Below, one piece after another: positions 26,158-35,411 of a DNA stretch of 64,000 nt (position 1 is the stretch's first letter; each line of letters begins with the position of its first letter). Below the pieces are notes generated by a model. That model saw nothing but the letters and a program-made list of their open reading frames with translations, did no database searches and had not been told where the DNA came from. Both the position numbers and the translations under genes were made by a program. The stretch comes from Ilyomonas sp965277535 (GTDB lineage: Bacteria > Bacteroidota > Bacteroidia > Chitinophagales > Chitinophagaceae): assembly GCA_965277535.1 (NCBI GenBank), contig OZ255825.1, positions 2,666,001 to 2,730,000 of the forward strand, read 5' to 3'.

Positions 26158-27126
26158 ATGTCGTTTCATGTTTCAACCAACGGAAAAAAGGGTGCAAATG
26201 AAGTGATCCTTTTAGAAGAAAAAGAAACCGGAACGAAAGCCGAAATTTTTGCTTTCGGAGCTTTGCTGAACAGTTTTTCAGTTGAAGAAAATGGTGCAAA
26301 AACAAATGTGATTTATGGTTTCAAGGATACGGCTGATGCGCAGCAAAACATCACGCCTTTATTTCAGGGTGCCAAGCTAAGTCCGTTTGTCTGTCGCATA
26401 AAAGAAGGCGTTTATAATTTTGAAGGTCAGCAACACAAACTCAATAAATATTATCATCACCGCGAAGCTTTACATGGTTTGCTTTACGATGCCCATTTTA
26501 CTGTTGTTGAAAAAGGTTCAACCGAAACATCCGCTATTGTAAAGCTGGCTTATGAGTATAACAATAGCGATGCGGGTTATCCTTTTGCATATCGTGCCGA
26601 AATTGTCTATGAACTAAAACGGGCCAACCGCTTAACGGTTGCTACCAAAATCATCAATCAAAGCCCTGTTGCTATACCTGTTGCTGATGGCTGGCATCCT
26701 TATTTTTCGTTTGGAAAAAAAGTAAATGAGGCGTTGCTTTGCATCCATTCAAACACCATGGTTGAATTTAATGAAAACCTGTTGCCAACCGGAAAGTTCT
26801 TACCGTCTCAACAGTTCAATTCTTTGCAAAAAATAGACAATACGGCGTTTGACAATTGCTTTGTTGTAAACGAAAATGAAGCACAGCCGGCCTGCATTCT
26901 GCGAGACGCAGAAAGTGGTTTTCAACTCATGATTTTTGCCGAAAAGAACTATCCGTATTTGCAAATATTCATTCCTCAAAACAGAGAATGTATTGCTATT
27001 GAAAACCTCAGCGGTCTGCCCGATTCATTCAACAATGGCATTGGCTTAACCATTCTGCAACCCGCATGCAGCAAGGCTTTTATTGCTTCCTATCAGATAA
27101 ATACGGCAAAACCAAACGGCTTATAG
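26158..27126 (+). CDS. Aldose 1-epimerase family protein
   Basis: The start at 26158 gives 322 residues (MSFHVSTNGKKG); the longer frame overlaps an intergenic motif. Galactose mutarotase features are KLSPFVCRIKEGVYNFEG, HREALHGLLYDAHFTV with a catalytic His, VADGWHPYFSFG, and CIAIENLSGLPDSFNNGIG near the C-terminus. It interconverts alpha and beta anomers of hexoses in the cytoplasm. The sugar is not determined by sequence. Its last codons contain a motif copy (27105-27117), and its stop overlaps that of ridA on the other strand by 6 bp. Confidence 0.85.
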   Translation: MSFHVSTNGKKGANEVILLEEKETGTKAEIFAFGALLNSFSVEENGAKTNVIYGFKDTADAQQNITPLFQGAKLSPFVCRIKEGVYNFEGQQHKLNKYYHHREALHGLLYDAHFTVVEKGSTETSAIVKLAYEYNNSDAGYPFAYRAEIVYELKRANRLTVATKIINQSPVAIPVADGWHPYFSFGKKVNEALLCIHSNTMVEFNENLLPTGKFLPSQQFNSLQKIDNTAFDNCFVVNENEAQPACILRDAESGFQLMIFAEKNYPYLQIFIPQNRECIAIENLSGLPDSFNNGIGLTILQPACSKAFIASYQINTAKPNGL

Positions 27127-27507
27127 ACTGGCAACAGCCGTCATGCTGATTTCGACATTTACGTTTCGTGGCAGTGTTTTTACGGCAACGGTTTCTCTTG
27201 CCGGGTAATCGCCCGAAAAATAACTTCCATATACTTCGTTTACGGCGGCAAACAAACTCATATCACTTAAAAAAATAGTGGTTTTTACTACATGTTCAAA
27301 CGTAAGTTTTGCTTCGCTTATAATTGCTGCAAGATTTTCCATTACCTGTTTTGTTTCTTCGGCAATGCTTCCTGAAATGGACTCGTTTGTTTTTGGGTTG
27401 ATGGCAATCTGCCCGCTGATAAATAAAAAGCCGTTGGCAATGACGGCCTGGTTGTAAGGCCCGATTGGTTTTGGTGCTTTATCGGTAGTAATAATTTGTT
27501 TTAACAT
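27121..27507 (-). CDS. ridA: RidA-family enamine/imine deaminase
   Basis: This 128-residue protein matches the RidA/YjgF/YER057c family in length. It has AIIT-like KAPKPIGPYNQAV, FLFISGQIAINP, VKTTIFLSDM, the conserved tail motif PARETVAVKTLPRNVNVEI with the substrate-binding Arg, and EISMTAVA. It hydrolyses reactive 2-aminoacrylate-type enamines released by pyridoxal enzymes. It converges with galM and diverges from tsaB across 123 bp. Confidence 0.93.
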   Translation of the reverse strand: MLKQIITTDKAPKPIGPYNQAVIANGFLFISGQIAINPKTNESISGSIAEETKQVMENLAAIISEAKLTFEHVVKTTIFLSDMSLFAAVNEVYGSYFSGDYPARETVAVKTLPRNVNVEISMTAVASL

Positions 27508-27630
27508 AGCGTTGTTTTAGCCGGCAAGATGCGCCAAAATTTTTGAACCAAATTTCAATATAAATTATAAGATATAGATGAAGCAGCCACTTTAAAAAAG
27601 TGTAATCTTGCCCTCTTTTTAAAACACCTG

Positions 27631-28305
27631 ATGGCATTGCTGTTGTGCATTGATACCGCTTTGGAAACCGCTACCGTAGGGGTATGCAATGAAGAAGGCA
27701 TCATTGACTTTCGCACTCATTCCGAGCCAAAGAATCATGCAGGTTTTGTGCAGCCTGCCATTCAAACGATCCTGCATAGTTCTCATATTTCGATCAATCA
27801 AATTGATGCTGTTGCAGTAGTCAATGGTCCGGGCAGCTACACTGGTTTACGTGTCGGTTTGGCTTCGGCAAAAGGCATTTGTTACGCGGCGCAAAAACCA
27901 CTCATTTTACTAAATACTTTAGAGGTTATGGCAAAAGCTGCTATTGAGCAACAGCAGGATGTGGCCGCTTTGTATTGCCCGATGATTGATGCACGCCGTA
28001 ATGAAGTATTTACGGCAGTTTACGATGCTTCATTACAAACCGTGCTTCCCCCACAGGCTTTCATTGTAGAGGAGAATAGTTTCTCAGACTTATTATCACA
28101 AAACAAAATGTATTTTTTTGGAAGCGGGCACAATAAATGTGAGAAGATAATGAGATTTCAACAAAAAGCTGTGTTTATCAACTCATCTTACGCTTTAATT
28201 CATATCAATTGCATAGCACAAGCGTTGTATAAAATGGAGCAGTTTGAAGACATAGCTTATGCCGAACCTTACTATTCAAAAGATTTTTATTCCCCGGGTA
28301 AATAA
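27631..28305 (+). CDS. tsaB: tRNA threonylcarbamoyladenosine biosynthesis protein TsaB
   Basis: This 224-residue protein opens LLCIDTALETATVGV and has HAGFVQPAIQTIL, AVVNGPGSYTGLRVGLASAKG and CPMIDARRNEVFTAVYD. These are the ASKHA-fold motifs of TsaB (YeaZ). It works with TsaD and TsaE to make t6A37 in tRNAs reading ANN codons. It probably lacks metal and catalytic residues of its own and acts as a scaffold. A near-consensus box TAATCTTGC lies upstream. Confidence 0.93.
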   Translation: MALLLCIDTALETATVGVCNEEGIIDFRTHSEPKNHAGFVQPAIQTILHSSHISINQIDAVAVVNGPGSYTGLRVGLASAKGICYAAQKPLILLNTLEVMAKAAIEQQQDVAALYCPMIDARRNEVFTAVYDASLQTVLPPQAFIVEENSFSDLLSQNKMYFFGSGHNKCEKIMRFQQKAVFINSSYALIHINCIAQALYKMEQFEDIAYAEPYYSKDFYSPGK

Positions 28306-28331
28306 TATAAAAATTTTTAGGAATTAACTTG

Positions 28332-28342
28332 TTCCTTTGCAC
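28332..28342 (+). promoter_or_regulatory. Probable -7 box for the arsR-type gene
   Basis: TTCCTTTGCAC is a -7-type box 49 nt before the ATG. It shares the TTTGCAC ending with the boxes of bshA, hisF, the carbamoylputrescine amidase gene and the flippase gene. Confidence 0.45.
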
Positions 28343-28391
28343 TTTAAAAATAAAAAATATTCTTATTCGTGTTTAAATCATACATTTTAAA

Positions 28392-28739
28392 ATGCTTACA
28401 TCCACTCACACTCCCAGCGTAACTTTAACAAATCCTGAAGGCGGCGAACAGGTGAAAGTTGATTTTCTTCATATAAAAAAATCAGCTTTAATTCTGCGTG
28501 CTTTAAATCATAAATTGCGTCAGCAAATGATCAAATTGCTTGATGAAAGCGGAAAGCTTACCGTAACCGAATTGTATGTAAAGCTGCGCCTCGAACAATC
28601 GGTTGCATCGCAGCATCTCGCCATTTTGCGCCGTGCAGGAATTGTAATTACGAAGCGCGATGGTAAGTTCATTCATTACGCTATCAACTATCCGCGCGTT
28701 ACGGAAATCAATAAATTTGTGGAAGAATTAGTGGCATAA
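28392..28739 (+). CDS. ArsR/SmtB-family winged-helix regulator without cysteines
   Basis: This 115-residue protein has a central winged helix: LRALNHKLRQQMIKLLDES, TVTELYVKLRLEQSVASQHLAILRRAGIV and the wing ITKRDGKFIHYAIN. It has no cysteine, so it cannot use the Cys-based persulfide or metal sensing of BigR/SqrR or classical ArsR. Its neighbour 53 nt downstream is a persulfide dioxygenase/rhodanese fusion, the usual partner of BigR-type regulators. A terminator-like hairpin separates the two. The ligand is unknown. Confidence 0.85.
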   Translation: MLTSTHTPSVTLTNPEGGEQVKVDFLHIKKSALILRALNHKLRQQMIKLLDESGKLTVTELYVKLRLEQSVASQHLAILRRAGIVITKRDGKFIHYAINYPRVTEINKFVEELVA

Positions 28740-28751
28740 AAAATTTAACCG

Positions 28752-28779
28752 GAAGGCTGCGAAATCAGCCTTCTTTTTT
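28752..28779 (+). terminator. Terminator/attenuator between the regulator and the MBL-rhodanese gene
   Basis: GAAGGCTG (28752-28759) pairs with CAGCCTTC (28766-28773) around a 6-nt loop, followed by a T-tract. It ends 13 nt before the next start codon, so the two genes may be uncoupled or attenuated. Confidence 0.75.
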
Positions 28780-28792
28780 TAAATGTTTACTT

Positions 28793-30205
28793 ATGTACAT
28801 CAAACAATTATATACTGGCTGTTTAAGCGAAGCAGCTTATTATATTGAAAGCGATGGAGAAGCCGCCGTTATTGATCCGCTGCGCGATATAGACGCGTAC
28901 CTGCAATTGGCTGATGAAAGAAAAACACACATCAAATATATTTTTGAAACGCACTTTCACGCCGACTTTGTAAGCGGCCATTTGGAACTGAGCAAAGCCA
29001 CCGGTGCACCCATTGTTTATGGGCCGCAGACCAAAGCTCAGTTTGAGGTACAGGTTGCCAATGATGGCGATGTGTTTCAATTGGGAAATATATTTATTCA
29101 AATACTTCATACACCGGGGCACACACCGGAAAGCACTTGTTTTTTATTGAAAAATGAAGAAGGAAAAGATTATGCAGTATTTACCGGCGATACTTTGTTT
29201 TGCGGTGATGTAGGCAGACCTGACTTAGCGCAGACAGATGGCTCGGTAACAACAGAAGAATTGGCTGCGCAGTTGTTTGCCAGTTTGCAAAACAAAATCA
29301 TGCCGCTTGCCGATGATGTTTTGGTTTATCCTGCACATGGCCCCGGCAGCAGTTGCGGAAAGAATTTAGGCCCGAAAACCCACAGTACCATCGGCGAGGA
29401 AAAGCGAACCAATTATGCGTTGCAGCCCAAAACAGCAGAGGCGTTTGTAAAAGCTGTTACCGAAGGCCTTTCGGAACCGCCACAATATTTTGCTATCAAT
29501 GCAGAAATGAATAAAAAAGGTTACGAGAACATGGATACGATTTTAGTGAAAGGGTTAACCGCTTTGCCGGTTGAAGAGTTTAAAAAAGCGGCAAAACAAA
29601 ACGATACTACTATTCTTGACACACGCAATGGAGATATATTTATGACAGGCTTTGTGCCCGGCTCCATCAACATTGGTTTGGAAGGACGTTTTGCTGAGTG
29701 GGCAGGAAGTTTACTTTCATTCACAAATGAGCTGTTATTAGTAACCGATGAAGGGGTGGAAAAAGAAACCATCATTCGGCTGGCACGGGTAGGTTTTGAA
29801 AATATACAAGGTTATTTGCAAGGCGGCTTTGATGCCTGGAAGGCGAGCGGTGAACCAGTTGACATGATTATAAACGTTGAAGCCGATGAAGTAGCAATGG
29901 ATATTCCGTTTGATGAAAACTTGGTAATTGTTGATGTAAGAAAAGAAGTTGAGTATGCGGACGGCCATGTAAAAGAAGCCGTAAACATTCCGTTGGAACA
30001 TATGATTGATCCGGTAAGTATTTCAGCCATCAACGATACCGATAATGTGTATTTGCATTGCGCTGGTGGCTATCGTAGCGTAATTGCAGCTTCGTTGTTA
30101 AAGCAACAAGGCATTCACAATTTGCGCAACATCAGCGGCGGTTATGCGGCTTTAAAAAGCGAAGACAAAATTAAAACGGAGAAAAGCACAGAAGTGCTGA
30201 ACTGA
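28793..30205 (+). CDS. MBL-fold persulfide dioxygenase-like enzyme fused to two rhodanese domains
   Basis: This 470-residue protein has a metallo-beta-lactamase domain (about 1-240) with metal-site motifs THFHADFVSGH (His54, His56, Asp58), HTPGHTPEST, GDTLFCGDVGRPDL and YPAHGPGSSCG. Two rhodanese domains follow. The first (about 265-350, TILDTRNGD) lacks a catalytic Cys and is probably inactive. The second (about 370-465) has LHCAGGYRS with Cys423. Such fusions oxidise persulfides and move sulfane sulfur during sulfide detoxification. The residue after Asp58 is Phe rather than the common His. The regulator upstream is Cys-less. Confidence 0.87.
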   Translation: MYIKQLYTGCLSEAAYYIESDGEAAVIDPLRDIDAYLQLADERKTHIKYIFETHFHADFVSGHLELSKATGAPIVYGPQTKAQFEVQVANDGDVFQLGNIFIQILHTPGHTPESTCFLLKNEEGKDYAVFTGDTLFCGDVGRPDLAQTDGSVTTEELAAQLFASLQNKIMPLADDVLVYPAHGPGSSCGKNLGPKTHSTIGEEKRTNYALQPKTAEAFVKAVTEGLSEPPQYFAINAEMNKKGYENMDTILVKGLTALPVEEFKKAAKQNDTTILDTRNGDIFMTGFVPGSINIGLEGRFAEWAGSLLSFTNELLLVTDEGVEKETIIRLARVGFENIQGYLQGGFDAWKASGEPVDMIINVEADEVAMDIPFDENLVIVDVRKEVEYADGHVKEAVNIPLEHMIDPVSISAINDTDNVYLHCAGGYRSVIAASLLKQQGIHNLRNISGGYAALKSEDKIKTEKSTEVLN

Positions 30206-30229
30206 TAATAAGGCTTTTACATTGGTTGC

Positions 30230-30273
30230 AACCCTGTTTTGCTATAAAAACAAAACAGGGTTTGTTTTTGCCC
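30230..30273 (+). terminator. Terminator of the MBL-rhodanese gene, merged with the motif
   Basis: AACCCTGTTTTG (30230-30241) pairs perfectly with CAAAACAGGGTT (30251-30262) around a 9-nt loop. The U-rich tail GTTTGTTTTTGCCC (30260-30273) is a copy of the recurrent motif. Confidence 0.85.
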
Positions 30274-30469
30274 ATAAAAGATAAACATTCATTTATAAAA
30301 AGGATAATTGGATATTTGATGAATGAAGGGTTTAGTTATACAATTTTTGATTTATGATGGCTGCAAACCGCAACTGCAAAGGTTTTCAGTGAAAAGCTGA
30401 TACTGCCGATAAAATAAAAAAGGATAAGTTAGCCCTTGTTATCTATCATCAAACCAGCAACCACTTATT

Positions 30470-31702
30470 TTGAATCAGTTTCTAAAACGTTACGCAAACA
30501 TTTTACTTCTTCTTGGCGGCGTTATCATAGGCTCTGTTTTGGGCATTGTGTTCGGCACAAAAATCAATTTTTTAAAACCCGTTGGTGACATCTTTTTAAA
30601 CCTTCTTTTTACCGCCGTTGTACCGCTGGTTTTTTTTACCATTTCTTCATCCATTGCAATGGTAGATCGCTCGCAAAAATTTGGGAAACTAATGAGCGTG
30701 ATAATGCTTTGCTTTTTGCTTACGGTTGTGGTGGCTGCTATCATTACAATTATTGGTGTTTCCCTGTTTCCGATTGGTGAAATCAAAACAAACGCTTTGT
30801 TCACCGCACCGCAAAACGGAACTACCAGTTTGGGCGATCAGATTACATCCATGCTTACGGCAGACGATGTGTATAAAATCTTTTCACGCCGCAACATGCT
30901 TGCGCTTATTATCTTTTCAGCACTCACCGGTTTTGCCGTTTTGCGCAGTGGAAAGGAAGGTGAAGTGTTTGTAAAATTTTTAAAAGGAGGCAGCCAGGTG
31001 TTCACCCAAATTCTTGGGCTAATTATGAAGGGCGCGCCGCTGGGTTTGGGTGCTTTTTTTGCCGTGCAGGTTGGTACACTTGGCTCTCAGTTGCTGAACA
31101 GTTATGTGCGGGCAATGGCAGTGTATCATAGTGTTGGTTTGTTTGATTATGCGGTTTTATTCAGTGCGTATGCTTTTATTGCCGGTGGATGGAAAGCAGT
31201 AAAACGATATTGGAAAAACAACATTGCTCCCTCTGCAACTGCTGTTGGCACTTGCAGCAGCATTGCTACCATTCCGGTTAATTTGGTTGCTTCCAACAAA
31301 ATGGGCATTCCGGCTTATATCGGCAACATTGCCATTCCCCTCGGTGCAACGCTTCATAAAGATGGATCAGCCATTTCTTCTGTTATTAAAATTGCTTCTG
31401 TGTTTGCGCTCTTTCATAAGCCGTTCACAGGTTTCGATGTGTTGGCCGTTGCTTTATTAATTACTGTTTTTGTAAGCCTTGTAGAAGGCGGCATTCCTGC
31501 CGGTGGCTACCTTGGCGAACTACTCGTAATGTCGGTGTATCATTTTCCGATGGAAGCTTTTCCGGTAGTAATGATAATAGGTACTTTGGTTGATCCGGCA
31601 GCTACTATTTTAAACGTTACCTGCGATACGGCTGCAGGTATGTTAACGGCTCGAATGATGGAAGGAAAAGAATGGTTGAACAAACCTGCAAAAGAAGAAT
31701 AA
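30470..31702 (+). CDS. Dicarboxylate/amino acid:cation symporter (DAACS family)
   Basis: This 410-residue inner-membrane protein starts at TTG and opens MNQFLKRYANILLLLGGVIIG. It has about eight membrane segments plus re-entrant loops. Family marks are IFLNLLFTAVVPLVFFTISSSI, a Ser-rich loop GTCSSIATIPVNL, GATLHKDGSAI, and GTLVDPAATILNVTCDTAAG near the C-terminus. It imports dicarboxylates, glutamate or aspartate with Na+ or H+. The HKDG and DPAATILNV segments form the substrate and cation sites in GltPh-like proteins. Its transcription unit looks separate from the upstream gene because of the strong terminator between them. Confidence 0.9.
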   Translation: MNQFLKRYANILLLLGGVIIGSVLGIVFGTKINFLKPVGDIFLNLLFTAVVPLVFFTISSSIAMVDRSQKFGKLMSVIMLCFLLTVVVAAIITIIGVSLFPIGEIKTNALFTAPQNGTTSLGDQITSMLTADDVYKIFSRRNMLALIIFSALTGFAVLRSGKEGEVFVKFLKGGSQVFTQILGLIMKGAPLGLGAFFAVQVGTLGSQLLNSYVRAMAVYHSVGLFDYAVLFSAYAFIAGGWKAVKRYWKNNIAPSATAVGTCSSIATIPVNLVASNKMGIPAYIGNIAIPLGATLHKDGSAISSVIKIASVFALFHKPFTGFDVLAVALLITVFVSLVEGGIPAGGYLGELLVMSVYHFPMEAFPVVMIIGTLVDPAATILNVTCDTAAGMLTARMMEGKEWLNKPAKEE

Positions 31703-32264
31703 AAGCTCCTTTGTTTTTAATCAATATCACTATTCCTTACACGAACGTTTGTTTTTGCCCTTTTTTTGAAAGATGGTAAGCTTCAATCCAGTATTATTTA
31801 TACAAATGCTGCTGATACTCTTTCAATATGTCTGTTATAAAAGAGGAACCAATTTCCACAACTTCGATTTTTTGCAAGCGATTGCATATCGTTAAACTTC
31901 TTTTTGACATGTAGAAAAATATCCACTTTTTAAAATTTGGAACAGTTATTGCCGATTGCTCGCCGCCAAAATTTGATTACTTAGACACTATAATCGGTAC
32001 CAAAACAGAAAATTTGAGCAGGACCTTATAATCTATGATAATCGCACAGGTTTATCGTATAGCATTTCACTAAAAGAAGGCTTATATAACGATAAAATGG
32101 TTAAAGCAGTAAGAAACAAGCAGTCATTGAAACTCGATTTATTTAATGTTTTGAAATTAGCACCAAAAGCAGTTGTTCGCTTTACAAGGCGAATGAACCA
32201 GCTTTTCATATCTGTCAGTAAATTAAATGTTAACACTAAAAAGTTTTTAAAAAGAAAAACAAAC
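31703..32264 (+). other. 562-bp gene-free, AT-rich interval
   Basis: It carries one strong copy of the recurrent motif at 31747-31767. A short open frame from 32097 reads through into the beta-helix gene, but residues upstream of the signal peptide resemble nothing and the paralogue lacks them. I see no RNA gene here; it probably holds the promoter and leader of the beta-helix gene. Confidence 0.5.
31747..31767 (+). repeat. Recurrent intergenic motif copy
   Basis: GTTTGTTTTTGCCC followed by seven T lies 45 nt after the symporter stop. No clear hairpin precedes it. Confidence 0.6.
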
Positions 32265-35200
32265 ATGAGAAAGTTTATTCTACCCATTTTGCTTTTGCAT
32301 TTAGCAGTGGCGGTTAACGCGGCAACGTATTATTTTTCTTCTTCGTCAGGCGACGATTCAAGAAGCACATGGCAGGCACAAGATCCTTCAACTCCATGGC
32401 AAAGCATTGCTAAGCTCAACTCTATAATGTATCTTTTACAACCGGGCGACCAGGTGTTGTTTAATAGTAGTGACACATTTTTAGCTGGCTCTGCTGGTAT
32501 TAATGTTACTGCCTCAGGAATCACATTTGGCTCGTATGGTTCGGGCAGTCAGCCGGTTATCAGTGGCTTTTCAATTGTTACAAACTGGACACAGGTTCGT
32601 TCCAATGTATGGCAATCGCCTTTCTGGCAACCCAATGGTCTTCCAAGAATGGTGATAAGAAACAACCAGCAGCAAGGTATCGGCAGGTATCCTAATCTTA
32701 ATGCTGCCAATGGTGGTTACTTAAACATCGATGCTAATGATGGATCAACACAAATTACCTCTAACTCGCTTCCTTCCTCCCCCAACTGGACAGGTGCTGA
32801 TATTGTGGTTCGTAAAAACCACTGGTCGCTTGACAGAACCACTATCTCTTCTCAATCAGGCCAGACACTCACTTTCGCTGCCGGCTCTACCCCTATTGTA
32901 GGCAACAACTACGGTTTCTTCATTGTGAACAGCACCAACACACTTGATCAGGACGGTGAATGGTTTTATAATAAAAACGGCGGCGGAATGCAGATGTATT
33001 TCAATGGCAACAATCCTAATAATTATACCGTGCAAGCCAGCACCGTAGAAACACTGGTAAATATTGGTTTTCAAAACTACATTACCTTCAACAACCTCAG
33101 TTTTCAGGGAGCCAATTCGTATGCTTTTAACCTGACTCATGCTAACAACATCACCGTTAATAATTGCAACGTCAACTTTACAGGCATTGATGCAGTGAAT
33201 GCTATAAGTTGTAATTACTTTACTCTTTCTAATTCCACAATCAGCAACACCAATAACAATGGCGCCAATTTGTACTGGAACTGCAACTATACAGTGATAC
33301 AGAACGACACGTTTAAGAACACGGCACTGATAGCAGGCATGGGACAAAACGGCGGCGGCGGCAACACCCATCAGGGAATTTATATAATGGGTAATAATAA
33401 CTTAGTGCAATACTGTGAACTTGACAGCACAGGACATAACGGAATTCACTTTGAAGGTGACTGGACTGTGGTTCAGAAAAATTATGTGAACACTTTCGGC
33501 TTAACGGTTGATGACTGTGGTGGCATCTACACCACACAAAGTGATCCGACGGTTATTTGCAACAGCAACTCTGTTTTAAACAACATTGTGGTGAACGGTA
33601 TTGGCGTAAATTGGGGAACCGATGATCCGGCTTACACACCTGCCATTGGCATTTACTTCGATCAAAACACCAACCATACAGTGGCATTAAACAACACAAC
33701 CGCCAATTGTGCTTTTGCTGGTTTCTTTTCTCATGATGCTAACAATGTAACTATTCAGAACAACACGTTTTACAACAACAGTGTAGAGCAGTTTTTAGGT
33801 GTTCGCACAACGAATGCATCCAGCAATGTTGTGTTTCAAAACAATATCTGCTTTTCCAAAACAGCTACACAGTTAGCAACCAAGCTGCAAAGCTACAATG
33901 GCACGAACGACCTGCCGCAGACGGGCGCTTTCACCGGCAACTACTACTGCCGGCCTATTGACAACAACTATATGTTTTACAGCATGTATGAAATTGGCGG
34001 CAGCGGGCTGTACAACACGTACAATCAAAACTTAAGCACCTGGCAGTCGAGCCTTGGTTTGGATGGAGGTTCACAAACATCTCCGGCTACCATACCTTCG
34101 TTTGTTGCCAGCAATTTATCGGGCATCAATTTGTTTTCCAATGGCAGCTTTACCAGCAATAGCAACGGAGCAGGTGTCTGGTCACCAACAGGTGATGGTA
34201 GTGCAAACTGGGTGACTGGTGTGCTGGATGGCGGCGCTTTGCAGATCTCTGCCAACAACTACTCTTCCAACTCCTTGTATGTAAGCATGATGACCAATAA
34301 TTCAGTTACAGCGGGTCAGGGTTATCAGTTGTCTTTTACACTTCAGGGGGCCGGCAACGGGAGCCCGGTAACAGTCTCTTTAAGACAACAGGATGCGCCC
34401 AACGGTACGATCACAAACTCAGTGATTGTTCCTGTGTCAACCAACCGCCAAGATTATCAGTTTGGTTTTACTCCAACTACAACAGGCCGTGTAATGATTG
34501 AACTGGATATAGCGCAACCCAACGGAGCCGTTTGGGTAGATAACGTAGTGTTGCAACAGGCAACTCTATGGCCAACCAACCCGAATGATTTTATAATATT
34601 TGCTTACAACCCAACAACAAGCAATATGCATGTAAGTATGCCTAAAGGTGATAAATTTTTTGATGCAACCGGTAAACAATACAATAACAATACAGTTTTG
34701 CAACCTTACACATCAATAGTGTTGTTCAAACAGCTTATAACACAAGGCACAACCAACGCAGTAGCGCAACAATCCATATCTCTTGCCGGTGGTCTCGTTG
34801 ATGCCTCAGCAAGCAGTATGATAAACAGTACAGCTACTAAATTAACATGGAAGGTAGATAATCAGGATAGCACAGCATCTTACTACGAAGTGCAACGCTC
34901 ATCCGATGCGCAAAGCTTTGCCACCATTGGCAAAGCTACCGTTACTACAAGCAACAGCACTGCTACAACTTATCAGTATCAGGATGCTTCTCCGCTCGCA
35001 GGTAAAAGCTACTATCGCATTACTCAGCGCAATACGAAAGACAGTGTTTCTTCAACCAGCAAAACGGTTGTTGTAAATAATATCTCTTTCAACATCAATC
35101 CGAATCCCGCAAAGGATGTGATTCATCTATCGTTTGATGAAATGATAAATGCTGCCGATCATCTTGATAAAGATGTAGCCATTCGCAGTGCAGCCGGTGT

Positions 35201-35342
35201 TACTGTTCAAACGGTGGCATTGCCATCAACCGACAACCTGAACAGAGTTGATATTAATGTGACAGGCCTGCAAAGAGGTGTGTATTTCCTAAGTGTTTCT
35301 TCTGAAGGAAAATCATTTACTAAGAAATTTATAAAAGAATAA
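32265..35342 (+). CDS. Secreted right-handed beta-helix protein with T9SS sorting domain (paralogue 1)
   Basis: The start at 32265 gives 1025 residues and a signal peptide matching paralogue 2 (MRKFILPILLLHLAVAVNA). The N-terminal two thirds is a parallel beta-helix with Asn-rich turns (NNITVNNCNVNFTG, TVIQNDTFKNT, NGIHFEGDWTVVQKNYV). A carbohydrate-binding-like jelly roll follows (about 620-770, NLFSNGSFTSNSNG), then a C-terminal type A sorting signal (about 945-1025, FNINPNPAKDVIHLSF to GVYFLSVSS). It is exported by type IX secretion and may attach to the cell surface. Polysaccharide lyase or hydrolase activity is plausible but no catalytic site can be named. Confidence 0.82.
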   Translation: MRKFILPILLLHLAVAVNAATYYFSSSSGDDSRSTWQAQDPSTPWQSIAKLNSIMYLLQPGDQVLFNSSDTFLAGSAGINVTASGITFGSYGSGSQPVISGFSIVTNWTQVRSNVWQSPFWQPNGLPRMVIRNNQQQGIGRYPNLNAANGGYLNIDANDGSTQITSNSLPSSPNWTGADIVVRKNHWSLDRTTISSQSGQTLTFAAGSTPIVGNNYGFFIVNSTNTLDQDGEWFYNKNGGGMQMYFNGNNPNNYTVQASTVETLVNIGFQNYITFNNLSFQGANSYAFNLTHANNITVNNCNVNFTGIDAVNAISCNYFTLSNSTISNTNNNGANLYWNCNYTVIQNDTFKNTALIAGMGQNGGGGNTHQGIYIMGNNNLVQYCELDSTGHNGIHFEGDWTVVQKNYVNTFGLTVDDCGGIYTTQSDPTVICNSNSVLNNIVVNGIGVNWGTDDPAYTPAIGIYFDQNTNHTVALNNTTANCAFAGFFSHDANNVTIQNNTFYNNSVEQFLGVRTTNASSNVVFQNNICFSKTATQLATKLQSYNGTNDLPQTGAFTGNYYCRPIDNNYMFYSMYEIGGSGLYNTYNQNLSTWQSSLGLDGGSQTSPATIPSFVASNLSGINLFSNGSFTSNSNGAGVWSPTGDGSANWVTGVLDGGALQISANNYSSNSLYVSMMTNNSVTAGQGYQLSFTLQGAGNGSPVTVSLRQQDAPNGTITNSVIVPVSTNRQDYQFGFTPTTTGRVMIELDIAQPNGAVWVDNVVLQQATLWPTNPNDFIIFAYNPTTSNMHVSMPKGDKFFDATGKQYNNNTVLQPYTSIVLFKQLITQGTTNAVAQQSISLAGGLVDASASSMINSTATKLTWKVDNQDSTASYYEVQRSSDAQSFATIGKATVTTSNSTATTYQYQDASPLAGKSYYRITQRNTKDSVSSTSKTVVVNNISFNINPNPAKDVIHLSFDEMINAADHLDKDVAIRSAAGVTVQTVALPSTDNLNRVDINVTGLQRGVYFLSVSSEGKSFTKKFIKE

Positions 35343-35365
35343 CCTTCAAGAATTAAGGCAAAACG

Positions 35366-35401
35366 AAAAGGCATAGTGATTCATTTCACTGTGCCTTTTT
35401 T
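35366..35401 (+). terminator. Terminator of beta-helix paralogue 1
   Basis: AAAAGGCATAGTGA (35366-35379) pairs with TCACTGTGCCTTTT (35386-35399) with one G-T pair, and a T-tract follows. A motif-like GGCAAAACGAAAAG overlaps its 5' arm. Confidence 0.8.
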
Positions 35402-35411
35402 ATTATAATAC

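Noticed and set aside
32097..32264. N-terminal extension of beta-helix paralogue 1
   Set aside because: The 56 residues before the signal peptide are absent from paralogue 2 and would bury the export signal.
32856..33371. 171-codon antisense frame, also present at 36646-37164 in the paralogue
   Set aside because: It is conserved only because the two sense genes are duplicates; codon patterns follow the sense strand.
33001..33800. Repeated units that could suggest a CRISPR array
   Set aside because: They encode beta-helix coils of differing sequence and show no spacer-repeat pattern.
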